NCBI GenBank assembly: GCA_019115485.1
Contig: DXDM01000036.1
Span: 62,001 to 126,000, forward strand
DNA length: 64,000 bases
Direction of reading: 5' to 3'
Source of the DNA: Candidatus Barnesiella excrementavium
GTDB taxonomy: Bacteria; Bacteroidota; Bacteroidia; Bacteroidales; Barnesiellaceae
Each line of letters begins with the position of its first letter. The stretch's first letter is position 1. This document shows positions 19,765 to 28,732 of the stretch, piece by piece. A program made the position numbers and the translations under genes. The notes below the pieces were generated by a model, which saw only the letters and a program-made list of their open reading frames with translations, did no database searches and had not been told where the DNA came from.

Positions 19765-20442
19765 ATGAAAAGAATAATCCCGATGATAATGATAGTGATA
19801 AGCAGCTGTGCAGCAACCTTGTCGGCTCAGGAATTTCGCTACGACGGAGGCCTTGCGGGCGGCGTCAGTTGCTACATGGGCGATGCGAACCAGGTTTCGC
19901 CGTGGCATAGGCCGGGAGCGGCGGTGAGCGGGGTGTTCCGCTTTCTGCTCAACTACCGGTGGTCGGTCAAGACCGATTTTTCGGCCATGCAGTTCTCGGG
20001 CGACACGCGCGACTTTGACAACCGGTTCCCCAACGGGAACGACTATTCGTTCGAAAGTTGGCAATACCGGTTGGGCGGCCAGGTGGAGTTCAACTTCTTC
20101 AACTACGGAATGGGTTATTCCTATCAAGGGTTGAAGCGGTTCTCTCCTTATTTGCTGGCCGGTGCCGGCGTGGGATACTCGACCGTCGACGGCGGTTATG
20201 TGAGTGTCGACGGTTCGCTGGGCGTTGGGGTGCGATACAAGATTGCCCCTCGATGGAATATCAGTTTGGAATTCGCCATGCACAAGACGTTGGGCGACAG
20301 CTTCGACGGCAAGTCATTGAGCGACCCTTATAATATAAAAAGTAGCGTGCTGAAAAATACCGACTGGTTCTCGACGACGCTGTTCTCGATTACCTATGAG
20401 TTCGGCCGCAAAAAAGGAATTTGTAACAACGATAATCGTTGA
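19765..20442 (+). CDS. DUF6089-type outer membrane beta-barrel protein
   Basis: Signal peptide; 'YDGGLAGGVSCYMGDAN...' beta-barrel pattern; directly upstream of uppS-bamA. Confidence 0.8.
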   Translation: MKRIIPMIMIVISSCAATLSAQEFRYDGGLAGGVSCYMGDANQVSPWHRPGAAVSGVFRFLLNYRWSVKTDFSAMQFSGDTRDFDNRFPNGNDYSFESWQYRLGGQVEFNFFNYGMGYSYQGLKRFSPYLLAGAGVGYSTVDGGYVSVDGSLGVGVRYKIAPRWNISLEFAMHKTLGDSFDGKSLSDPYNIKSSVLKNTDWFSTTLFSITYEFGRKKGICNNDNR

Positions 20443-20446
20443 AAGA

Positions 20447-21184
20447 ATGACATACGCAGAGCAGATAAATCGTACTCGTGTACCCCGGCACATTGCCATC
20501 ATCATGGACGGGAACGGCCGTTGGGCCAAGGAACGCGGACTGGATCGCTCGGAGGGACACCGCAAAGGCCTCGATGTGGTCCACGAAATGACCGATGCCG
20601 CCGCCGAGGTGGGGGTAGAGTACCTTACGCTATACGCTTTTTCTACCGAAAACTGGAATCGTCCCCAGGCCGAGGTCGACGCCCTCATGGCCCTGGTTGT
20701 CTTTGGTATAGAGCGGGAGACTCCCGGCATGATCGAGAAGGGGGTGCGCCTGTCGGTTATCGGCGACATCGACCGGTTGCCGGCCGATGTGAAGTCCCGT
20801 CTGCTGAAATGTATCAGCGACACGGCGGGGGGCAAGCGCATCGTCTTGAATCTGGCGCTCAGCTATTCGTCGCGGTGGGAGATTACCCGGGCTGCCCGGT
20901 GCATAGCTCGTGAGGTTCAGTCGGGGGCCATGGCTGTCGACGACATCACCGAGTCGACCCTCGACCGTTTCATGACTACGGCCGACATGCCCAACCCCGA
21001 TTTGCTTATTAGAACCGGAGGGGAGATACGGCTCAGCAATTTCCTGTTGTGGCAGTTGTCGTATGCCGAATTCTATTTTACCGATGAGTATTGGCCCGAT
21101 TTCACCGACGAGAGCCTCTATAAGGCCATTGTCGAATACCAGTCGCGGGAACGCCGGTTCGGGAAAACGAGTGAACAACTATAA
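20447..21184 (+). CDS. uppS: Isoprenyl transferase (undecaprenyl diphosphate synthase)
   Basis: 'HIAIIMDGNGRWAKERGL' and 'PDLLIRTGGEIRLSNFLLWQLSYAEFYF' motifs. Confidence 0.96.
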   Translation: MTYAEQINRTRVPRHIAIIMDGNGRWAKERGLDRSEGHRKGLDVVHEMTDAAAEVGVEYLTLYAFSTENWNRPQAEVDALMALVVFGIERETPGMIEKGVRLSVIGDIDRLPADVKSRLLKCISDTAGGKRIVLNLALSYSSRWEITRAARCIAREVQSGAMAVDDITESTLDRFMTTADMPNPDLLIRTGGEIRLSNFLLWQLSYAEFYFTDEYWPDFTDESLYKAIVEYQSRERRFGKTSEQL

Positions 21185-23857
21185 ATGAAGATTTTGAATT
21201 TGAAAATGCAGTATACTATGCCGTTCAGGTATTTGGCCGTCCTTTTGACATTGTCTTTGTGTTCATTGGCGGTAACCGCACAGAATGAAGAAAAACTCGA
21301 TACGATATACAACCCCAAAGTTGTCTACTCGGCCATGCCTCAAAAATATGAGATTGCCGGTATTACCGTGACCGGAGCTCCCAATTATGAAGACTATGTG
21401 CTCATCGGCTACTCGGGGCTCGAAGTGGGGCAGGTTATCGAAATTCCCGGTAATGCCATTACCGATGCGACCAAGAAATTCTGGCGGCAGGGCCTTTTCT
21501 CCGATGTCGTTATCCGGTTGACCAAGGTTTATGGCGACAAGGCGTGGCTCGAAATTCAGCTTAAACAACAACCGCGTATCTCGCAAATCAATTATCACGG
21601 GCTCAAAAAGAGCGAACGCGAGGATTTGGAAACGCGGCTGGGACTGGTAAAGGGTAATCAGATTACCCCCAACATTGTGGACCGGGCTACCTCCATCATC
21701 AAGAAGCATTTCGAGGAGAAGGGCTTTAAGAATGCCGAGGTAAATATCAAACAGACCGACGACCTCACTCACGAAAACGAGGTAATCGTCGACATCTATA
21801 TCGATAAGAAAGAGAAAATCAAAGTCCACAAAATCTACATCGAGGGTAACCAGGTGTTATCGGACCGCAAGATCAAGTGGGCCATGAAGAAGACCAACGA
21901 GAAGGGTAACCTGCTCCATCTGTTCCGCACCAAGAAATTTGTCGAGGAGAACTACGAGAACGATAAGAACCTCATTATCGAAAAATACAACGAGCTGGGC
22001 TATCGCGATGCGGCCATCGTGAGCGACAGCGTGGTACGCTATAACGACAAGACAGTCGACGTCTACCTCACCATCGACGAGGGCGACAAATACTATATCC
22101 GCAATATCGAGTGGGTGGGTAACACGATTTACCCTTCGGACTATCTTTCGGCCGTGCTGGGCATGAAGCCGGGCGATGTCTATAACCAGAAGATGCTCAA
22201 CAAGCGGACAATGGAGGACGAAGATGCCGTGGCCAACCTCTACATGGACCGCGGTTACCTCTTCTTCCAGCTGGTACCCATCGAGGGGAATGTGCAGAAC
22301 GATTCGATTGATTTGGAGATTCGCCTCTTCGAGGGTCCGCAGGCCCGCATCAACAAGGTGGTCATCAACGGAAACGACCGCTTGTACGAACACGTGATAC
22401 GTCGTGAGTTGCGTACGAAACCGGGCGAACTGTTCAGCAAGTCGGACCTCATGCGTTCGGCCCGTGAAATTGCCCAGACCGGTCACTTCGACCCCGAGAC
22501 CATGGATATCAGACCCGAACCCAACGAGGAGAACGGTACGGTCGACCTCATTTACAACCTCGAATCGAAGGCCAACGACCAGATTGAGTTCTCGGCCGGT
22601 TGGGGACAGACGGGTGTGATTGGTAAACTCAGTCTGAAATTTACCAACTTCTCGGTACGGAATCTGTTGAATCCCAAATCGTTCAAGGGTATTATACCGC
22701 AGGGTGACGGACAGACCTTCACCATCAGTGCTCAGACCAATGCCCGCTACTACCAGCAATACAGTATCTCGTTCTACGACCCCTGGTTCGGCGGCAAGCG
22801 ACCCAACTCGTTCCAGTTCTCGGCCTATTACAGCCGGCAGACCGGTATCGAAAGTTCGTTCCTGAGCAATGCCTACAACAGCATCTACAACAGTTCGCTC
22901 TATGGTAACTACTATGGTAATTACTACGGCAACTATTATGGTAACTATTACGACGATTACTACCAGAATGCCTATGAAAATGCCCTCGACCCCAGCAAGT
23001 CGTTGCAGATGGTGGGCGTATCGCTCGGATTCGGTAAACGGTTGGAGTGGCCCGACGACTACTTCACCTTCATGGCCGAGTTGGGTTATCAGGCCTATAT
23101 CCTCAAAAACTGGGAGTACCTCTATTACATGCAGAACGGTACCTCGCACAGCTTCACGCTGGGTCTGACCTTGGGACGTAGCTCGATCGACAACCCCATC
23201 TACACCCGTCGCGGTTCGCAGTTCACTCTGTCGGCTCAACTTACGCCGCCATATTCGCTCTTCTCCAAGACCGACTACAAGAGTCTCTACGAAAGCAACT
23301 CGCAGGCCGACCGCGAGAAACTTTACCGCTGGATTGAATACTACAAGATTAAGTTCAAGAGCCGGGTATATACGCCGCTGAACAACTCCGAAAAGTATAC
23401 GCTGGTGCTCATGGGCCGTGCCGACTTCGGTTTGCTGGGCTCGTACAACAAATACAAACAGACCCCCTTCGAGACCTTCTATGTGGGAGGTGACGGTATG
23501 ACCGGTTCCTACACCTATGCCACCGAGACCATCGGGTTGAGAGGTTACGACAACGGTTCGCTTACGCCCTATTCCGACGGTCGTGCCTATACCCGCTTCT
23601 CGATGGAGCTGCACTTCCCGTTCCTGCTGCAACCCTCGTCGACCATCTACGGTTTGGCCTTTGTCGAGGGCGGTAATGCCTGGACCCAGCTCGAGAATTT
23701 CAACCCCTTCTCGCTGAAACGTTCGGCCGGTGTGGGTGTGCGTATCTTCCTGCCGATGATTGGTCTGATGGGTATCGATTGGGCCTATGGTTTCGACAAG
23801 GTGCAGGGCGAACGAGGTGGAGGCCATTTCCACTTCATCTTGGGTCAAGAATTTTAA
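21185..23857 (+). CDS. bamA: Outer membrane protein assembly factor BamA
   Basis: POTRA repeats and C-terminal Omp85 barrel with 'RGY' element (IGLRGYDNGSLTPY). Confidence 0.96.
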   Translation: MKILNLKMQYTMPFRYLAVLLTLSLCSLAVTAQNEEKLDTIYNPKVVYSAMPQKYEIAGITVTGAPNYEDYVLIGYSGLEVGQVIEIPGNAITDATKKFWRQGLFSDVVIRLTKVYGDKAWLEIQLKQQPRISQINYHGLKKSEREDLETRLGLVKGNQITPNIVDRATSIIKKHFEEKGFKNAEVNIKQTDDLTHENEVIVDIYIDKKEKIKVHKIYIEGNQVLSDRKIKWAMKKTNEKGNLLHLFRTKKFVEENYENDKNLIIEKYNELGYRDAAIVSDSVVRYNDKTVDVYLTIDEGDKYYIRNIEWVGNTIYPSDYLSAVLGMKPGDVYNQKMLNKRTMEDEDAVANLYMDRGYLFFQLVPIEGNVQNDSIDLEIRLFEGPQARINKVVINGNDRLYEHVIRRELRTKPGELFSKSDLMRSAREIAQTGHFDPETMDIRPEPNEENGTVDLIYNLESKANDQIEFSAGWGQTGVIGKLSLKFTNFSVRNLLNPKSFKGIIPQGDGQTFTISAQTNARYYQQYSISFYDPWFGGKRPNSFQFSAYYSRQTGIESSFLSNAYNSIYNSSLYGNYYGNYYGNYYGNYYDDYYQNAYENALDPSKSLQMVGVSLGFGKRLEWPDDYFTFMAELGYQAYILKNWEYLYYMQNGTSHSFTLGLTLGRSSIDNPIYTRRGSQFTLSAQLTPPYSLFSKTDYKSLYESNSQADREKLYRWIEYYKIKFKSRVYTPLNNSEKYTLVLMGRADFGLLGSYNKYKQTPFETFYVGGDGMTGSYTYATETIGLRGYDNGSLTPYSDGRAYTRFSMELHFPFLLQPSSTIYGLAFVEGGNAWTQLENFNPFSLKRSAGVGVRIFLPMIGLMGIDWAYGFDKVQGERGGGHFHFILGQEF
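22901..22948 (+). repeat. Four in-frame 12-bp repeats encoding YGNY inside bamA
   Basis: TATGGTAACTAC TATGGTAATTAC TACGGCAACTAT TATGGTAACTAT, followed by YDDY and YQNA. Confidence 0.95.
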
Positions 23858-23900
23858 TTTGTGAAAAAATAGACACTTTTTGTGTTAAATGCTTTAAAAG

Positions 23901-23938
23901 GATAGCGCGATTTCAGGAGAATCGCGCTATCTTTATTT
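23901..23938 (+). terminator. Intrinsic terminator after bamA
   Basis: GATAGCGCGATT-tcaggag-AATCGCGCTATC followed by TTTATTTT. Confidence 0.9.
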
Positions 23939-24013
23939 TCGGAGACTGTGGTGATTGGTTCGCTCTCTCCCCCCGAGAACGTAGAAATGTATAACTAAAC
24001 CCTGTGATTTGAT

Positions 24014-24529
24014 ATGAAAAGAATAGCCCTTTTGGCGATTGCGGTGATTGCTTTTGCCGCTTCGTCGGTAGCTCAGAAATACGCCTTGATTGACATGGAG
24101 TATATTCTTAAAAACATACCGGCCTACGAGATGGCCAACGAGCAGTTGAACCAGGTGTCGCAACGCTGGCAGAAGGAGTGCGACGACAAGGCGGCCGAGG
24201 CCAAGACGATGTACCAGAATTACCAGTCGGACCTGGTCTTCCTCACCGAGGAGATGAAGGTGAAACGCGAGGAGGAGATTCGCGACAAGGAGACCGAGGT
24301 GGTGGAACTGCGCCGTAAATACTTCGGCCCCGAAGGCGAATTGTTCAAGAAACGCGAGAGCCTCATGAAACCTATTCAGGACGACATTTACAATGCCATC
24401 AAGAAAATTTCGGAGGATAAAGGCTACTCGATGGTCATCGACCGGGCTTCGTCGCCCAACATTATTTTCGCTTCGCCCAAGATCGATATAAGTAATGAAG
24501 TGCTTACAAAGTTAGGATATTCAAAATAA
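24014..24529 (+). CDS. OmpH/Skp family periplasmic chaperone (first copy)
   Basis: Signal peptide, 'KYALIDMEYILKNIPAYE', coiled-coil middle; downstream of bamA. Confidence 0.92.
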   Translation: MKRIALLAIAVIAFAASSVAQKYALIDMEYILKNIPAYEMANEQLNQVSQRWQKECDDKAAEAKTMYQNYQSDLVFLTEEMKVKREEEIRDKETEVVELRRKYFGPEGELFKKRESLMKPIQDDIYNAIKKISEDKGYSMVIDRASSPNIIFASPKIDISNEVLTKLGYSK

Positions 24530-24584
24530 TTGCGTATTTTTGTGCTGTTATTCGTAACTAACAATAAAAACAAAAAATTATAGT

Positions 24585-25100
24585 ATGATCAAGAAACTTC
24601 TTTTTGCTGCCGTGTGCTTCTGCTCGCTGAGCTTTATGGCACAGGCGCAACAGGCCCTTAAATTCGGTACCGTAAACTCTCAGGAAATTTTCATGCTGAT
24701 GCCCGAGAAAGCAACTGCCGAGAAAACTCTTCAAGATATCAATAAAAAATACGAAGACGAATTTGTAAAGATTCAGGAAGAGTTTACCAAGAAATACAAA
24801 GAATACATGGCTTTGGGCGATACGATTCCCGAGACAATCCGCGCCCGTCGTATGCAAGAGGTTCAAGATTCGCAATCGCGCATCGAGAGCTTCCGCGAAA
24901 TGGCCACTCAGGATATTCAAAAACAACAGGAAGCCCTCTTCGCTCCCGTTCAACAAAAACTGATGGACGCCATTAAGGCCGTAGGTGCCGAAGGTAAATA
25001 TACCTATATTTTCGATTTGGCCTATCCCATCGTGATTTATCAAGGAGCTCCCAGCGAAGATGTGACTCCGTTGGTAAAAGCCAAATTGGGCTTGAAATAA
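24585..25100 (+). CDS. OmpH/Skp family periplasmic chaperone (second copy)
   Basis: Signal peptide, 'LKFGTVNSQEIFMLMPEKATAEKTLQDI', coiled-coil middle. Confidence 0.92.
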   Translation: MIKKLLFAAVCFCSLSFMAQAQQALKFGTVNSQEIFMLMPEKATAEKTLQDINKKYEDEFVKIQEEFTKKYKEYMALGDTIPETIRARRMQEVQDSQSRIESFREMATQDIQKQQEALFAPVQQKLMDAIKAVGAEGKYTYIFDLAYPIVIYQGAPSEDVTPLVKAKLGLK

Positions 25101-25124
25101 TCTCCCCTCGTCGAGGAATTTCAT

Positions 25125-25157
25125 AAAAGGGTGATAACGCAACTTATCATCCTTTTT
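25125..25157 (+). terminator. Intrinsic terminator between the second skp gene and murI
   Basis: AAAAGGGTGATAA-cgcaac-TTATCATCCTTTTT. Confidence 0.8.
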
Positions 25158-25165
25158 CCATATTT

Positions 25166-26023
25166 ATGCGATTAATGATGAATGCGAAAAACGAGCATAC
25201 GACAGCAGGCCCTATCGGTATCTTCGACTCGGGATACGGCGGTCTCACCATTCTCGAGCAGGTGCGCAAGGGGTTGCCGCAATATGATTACCTCTATTTG
25301 GGCGACAATGCCCGGGCTCCCTACGGCACAAGGTCGTTCGAGATTGTCTATGAGTTCACCAAACAGGCTGTGCTGCACCTCTTTGACGAAGGCTGTTCGC
25401 TGGTAATCCTGGCCTGTAACACGGCTTCGGCCAAGGCGCTGCGCTCAATCCAGCAGAACGACCTGCCCCGCATTGCTCCCGACAAGCGGGTGCTGGGGGT
25501 TATCCGGCCTACGGTCGAGGCGCTGTCGACGTTGACCCATACGGGACACATCGGCATTCTGGCCACACCGGGTACCATTCAGTCGCGCTCTTACGAGATG
25601 GAAATCAGGAAGATGTATCCCCGGTTCGAGGTTTACGGACAGGCCTGTCCCATGTGGGTGCCGCTGGTCGAGAACAACGAGGCGCAAGGGCCGGGAGCCG
25701 ATTACTTCGTGCAGAAATATATCGACGAACTGTTGGCCCAGTCGCCTGCCATCGATACGGTGGTGCTGGGGTGTACCCATTACCCGCTGTTGCTCGACAA
25801 GATAAGGCGGTATCTGCCCCCGTCGGTTGCCGTGGTGGTGCAGGGCCCCTTGGTTACCGACCGGCTCGACGACTATCTGCACCGTCACCCCGAGATAGAG
25901 AAACGCTGCTCGAAGGGGGGGGGCTGTCGGTACCTTACCACCGAGTCGACGGCCAAATTTTCCGAAGCGGCTACCCTGTTCCTTAACGAACCGGTCGAGG
26001 CCGAACGCATTGTATTGGGATAA
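25166..26023 (+). CDS. murI: Glutamate racemase
   Basis: 'GIFDSGYGGLTILEQV', 'LVILACNTASAKALR', 'VVLGCTHYPLL'; start codon choice uncertain. Confidence 0.95.
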   Translation: MRLMMNAKNEHTTAGPIGIFDSGYGGLTILEQVRKGLPQYDYLYLGDNARAPYGTRSFEIVYEFTKQAVLHLFDEGCSLVILACNTASAKALRSIQQNDLPRIAPDKRVLGVIRPTVEALSTLTHTGHIGILATPGTIQSRSYEMEIRKMYPRFEVYGQACPMWVPLVENNEAQGPGADYFVQKYIDELLAQSPAIDTVVLGCTHYPLLLDKIRRYLPPSVAVVVQGPLVTDRLDDYLHRHPEIEKRCSKGGGCRYLTTESTAKFSEAATLFLNEPVEAERIVLG

Positions 26024-26046
26024 CGATAAAAAATATTTAGTCTGCT

Positions 26047-26619
26047 ATGGCAAAGAAAGAGACATTACCGGGTATCCGGATTAACAAATACATCGGCGAC
26101 TCGGGATTCTGTTCCCGTCGTGAGGCCGATAAACTCATTACCGACGAACGGGTCACCATCAACGGCGAGCTGGCTACGTTGGGCAGTCGGGTCGAAGAGG
26201 GCGACAAGGTAAAGATTGACGGAGAACCGCTGTATTATATCCCCATGGAGCAACGCGAATATAAACTGCGTCGCTATGGAGCCTCTTCGCGCCGGAACGC
26301 CTCGTTTGAGGCCGAAGCGGCCGAGGAGGGGCGCTCTGTCCGCCATACCCCGCGCAGTCGGGCAACGGGACGCGACGAGGAGCCTCAGCATACAGGCCGG
26401 GGGCATCGCGAGGAGGTGCAGTCGGGCGGCCGTCGTGCCCGTCGCTCCGGTCCTGCCGCAGCCCACGAATCGTCCCGCCGGAGCCCCTCTGCCGATAAGG
26501 GACGCTCGGCGGGTCGTTCCGACAGAAAAAGTACGGGTCGGGCCGCATCGTCCGAGCCTGTACGGGGACGTCACTCGGCCCCCAAACCGCGTCCCGACGA
26601 GAAGCGCCGTAGAGGTTGA
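26047..26619 (+). CDS. S4 RNA-binding domain protein with long basic disordered tail
   Basis: 'IRINKYIGDSGFCSRREADKLITDERVTINGELATLGSRVEEGDKVKIDG' S4 fold; Arg/Ser/Gly-rich C-terminus; no pseudouridine synthase catalytic domain. Confidence 0.85.
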   Translation: MAKKETLPGIRINKYIGDSGFCSRREADKLITDERVTINGELATLGSRVEEGDKVKIDGEPLYYIPMEQREYKLRRYGASSRRNASFEAEAAEEGRSVRHTPRSRATGRDEEPQHTGRGHREEVQSGGRRARRSGPAAAHESSRRSPSADKGRSAGRSDRKSTGRAASSEPVRGRHSAPKPRPDEKRRRG

Positions 26620-26740
26620 CCCTTGACTCCCGTCCCGGGGCGGTATACAAAGCGAGGACAAGCATCTGAATAGACTGGGGGGAGGGAGGTTGGCCGTAGA
26701 AACATGGCGCCTTTCTTCCCGCCAAAAACGATAAAAACAG

Positions 26741-26792
26741 CAATCCCTCCTGGTTGAAGCCGATGGCACAACCAGGAGGGATTGCCTTTTTT
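26741..26792. terminator. Bidirectional intrinsic terminator between convergent genes
   Basis: CAATCCCTCCTGGTTG-aagccgatggca-CAACCAGGAGGGATTG, T-run downstream and A-run upstream. Confidence 0.93.
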
Positions 26793-26830
26793 GACCCTAT
26801 ATTTGAGATTCCCTTTTCTGAAATGTTAGA

Positions 26831-27892
26831 TTAGACCAGCCATTTTACCAGCAGGTATCCGCCACCCACCAACCAGATGAAAAGTCCGAAGGCCAAAATG
26901 AAAGGTTTGGCTCCTGCCTGTTTGAACTTCTCGATGCTGGTCTCGGCACCCAGTGCGGTCATGGCCATGGTCAGCATGAAGGTATCGATGTATTCGATGG
27001 CTCCGTTCAGAGGAATGTCTTTCACGGTCGGGGCATCGAAGAGGTACTGAAGCAAGGAATTCAGGCAGATGATGCCGATGAATCCGAATGCAAACCAGGG
27101 AATGGTAATCTTGCTCTTGGCCACTGTGCCGTCGGCTGATACTTTTTTACGTCCGGCAAGTGCGAAGCTCATGATGACCAATACGGGGGCCAGGAGCATG
27201 ACACGAATCATCTTGGTGATGGTGGCTGTACCGGCAATGCCCAGCGTATCGGTGGGGTCCATCGCATTGCCTGCACCGGCAACGTGGGCCACTTCGTGCA
27301 GGGTGCTTCCTGTGTAGATGGCCACCTGAGTATCGGACAGATTGGAGAGCAGTCCTGAGCGGTACATGATGGGGTAGAGGAACATGGCAATGGTTCCGAA
27401 GATAACCACGGTAGACACGGCGATGGCGGTCTTATGGCCTTCGCACTTGATAACCGGCTCGGCACCCAGTACGGCAGCTGCACCACAGATGGCACTGCCG
27501 GTAGAGGTAATCAGGGCGGTGTCTTTGTCTATCTTCAGCAGCTTGCCCAGGAAGATGCCCAGGAAGATGGTGCCGCAAACGATGATGCTGTCTACCACAA
27601 TGGCCGGGAGACCCACGGCAGCTACGTCGGTCAGCGTCAGACGGAAACCGTAGAGCACGATACCGGCGCGCAGAATCTGCTTCGAGCAGTACTTGATACC
27701 CGGTACCCACGTCTCGGGCAACCGGTTGCGCAGGCTGTTGGCATAGAGCATACCCAATATGATACCCACGATGAGCGGACTGAGCGAGAGATTCTTTATG
27801 AATTGAATTTCGGCAATGTAGAAGGCCGAAAACGAAAAGAGCACAATCAGCAGAATGCCGTGGAGTACGTTGCCTTGTTTTTCGCTAAACAT
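26831..27892 (-). CDS. YeiH family putative sulfate export transporter
   Basis: Start MFSEKQGNVLHGILLIVLFSF; multiple TM segments; 'AICGAAAVLGAEPVIK' typical of the family. Confidence 0.9.
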   Translation of the reverse strand: MFSEKQGNVLHGILLIVLFSFSAFYIAEIQFIKNLSLSPLIVGIILGMLYANSLRNRLPETWVPGIKYCSKQILRAGIVLYGFRLTLTDVAAVGLPAIVVDSIIVCGTIFLGIFLGKLLKIDKDTALITSTGSAICGAAAVLGAEPVIKCEGHKTAIAVSTVVIFGTIAMFLYPIMYRSGLLSNLSDTQVAIYTGSTLHEVAHVAGAGNAMDPTDTLGIAGTATITKMIRVMLLAPVLVIMSFALAGRKKVSADGTVAKSKITIPWFAFGFIGIICLNSLLQYLFDAPTVKDIPLNGAIEYIDTFMLTMAMTALGAETSIEKFKQAGAKPFILAFGLFIWLVGGGYLLVKWLV

Positions 27893-28135
27893 AATTGTAA
27901 GAATATTAGAGTGTTTGTTTTTTCTTTCCTTCCCGAACTCACCTCTGTTTGCCTGCCTTTCGGGGGGCGTTTGCCGGTAAACCGTTTGAGCCCGGGGTTC
28001 TGTTTCCTTGGTTTTGCGCCGCAAAGGTAGGCTTTTATTTCCAAAGAAATGATTTCTTTGTGGTTATAACGTATAACCGCAGGTTATGGCTTCGGCCCTT
28101 CCGCTCACGAGGCCGGCCGTTACCCTTTAAACGGC

Positions 28136-28170
28136 CGACGGGGCTGTCTCCGTAAAGGCAGCCCCGTCGG
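28136..28170 (-). terminator. Stem-loop downstream of the gamma carbonic anhydrase-like gene
   Basis: CCGACGGGGCTG ... CAGCCCCGTCGG, 12-bp perfect stem; no clear U-tract. Confidence 0.55.
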
Positions 28171-28192
28171 GTATGGTTAAACATGTAGGAAA

Positions 28193-28711
28193 TTACTCCT
28201 CCTCGTACCAGGTCGAGTACATGAGATAGTTCTTGGCAATCTTCTGGTTAATCTCTTTCGATTGCTCGGGATCGACCATCTTGATGAATTTGGCCGGAGT
28301 CCCGCCCCAGAGTTCGCCCGGCTTGATTACCGTCTTGCTCAGGACCACGGCGCCGGCGGCTACGATAGCCCCTTCGCCTACGACGGCGTGGTCGAGAACC
28401 ACCGAACCCATGCCGATGAGAGCACCGTTGTGTATGGTGGCGCCGTGTATCGTCACGTTGTGGCCTATCGATACATCGTCGCCGATTTCGATGGTCGATT
28501 TCTCATAGAGGGTGTGCAGTACCGCTCCGTCCTGAATGTTCACCCGGTTGCCGATGCGTATCGAGTTGACGTCGCCACGCAGCACGGCTCCGAACCAGAT
28601 GCTGCATTCGTCGCCGAGAACGGTATCGCCGATGAGTACGGCGTTGTCGGCCAGAAAACAATTCTTGCCGACTTTGGGAGTAAATCCCCGTACAGATTTG
28701 ATCAGTGCCAT
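28193..28711 (-). CDS. Gamma carbonic anhydrase family protein (left-handed beta-helix)
   Basis: Hexapeptide repeats; 'VLRGDVNSIRIGNRVNIQDGAVLH', 'SIGHNVTIHGATI'. Confidence 0.93.
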   Translation of the reverse strand: MALIKSVRGFTPKVGKNCFLADNAVLIGDTVLGDECSIWFGAVLRGDVNSIRIGNRVNIQDGAVLHTLYEKSTIEIGDDVSIGHNVTIHGATIHNGALIGMGSVVLDHAVVGEGAIVAAGAVVLSKTVIKPGELWGGTPAKFIKMVDPEQSKEINQKIAKNYLMYSTWYEEE

Positions 28712-28732
28712 ATTGAATATCTTTTTTAGTCG

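Noticed and set aside
22901-22972. Tandem repeat considered as CRISPR or VNTR outside a gene
   Set aside because: Units are contiguous, 12 bp, in frame and inside bamA; no spacers.
21857-23848. 663-aa minus-strand ORF opposite bamA
   Set aside because: Antisense to a clear BamA; low-complexity VVIVVIVTIIVAVV is the reverse reading of the YGNY repeat.
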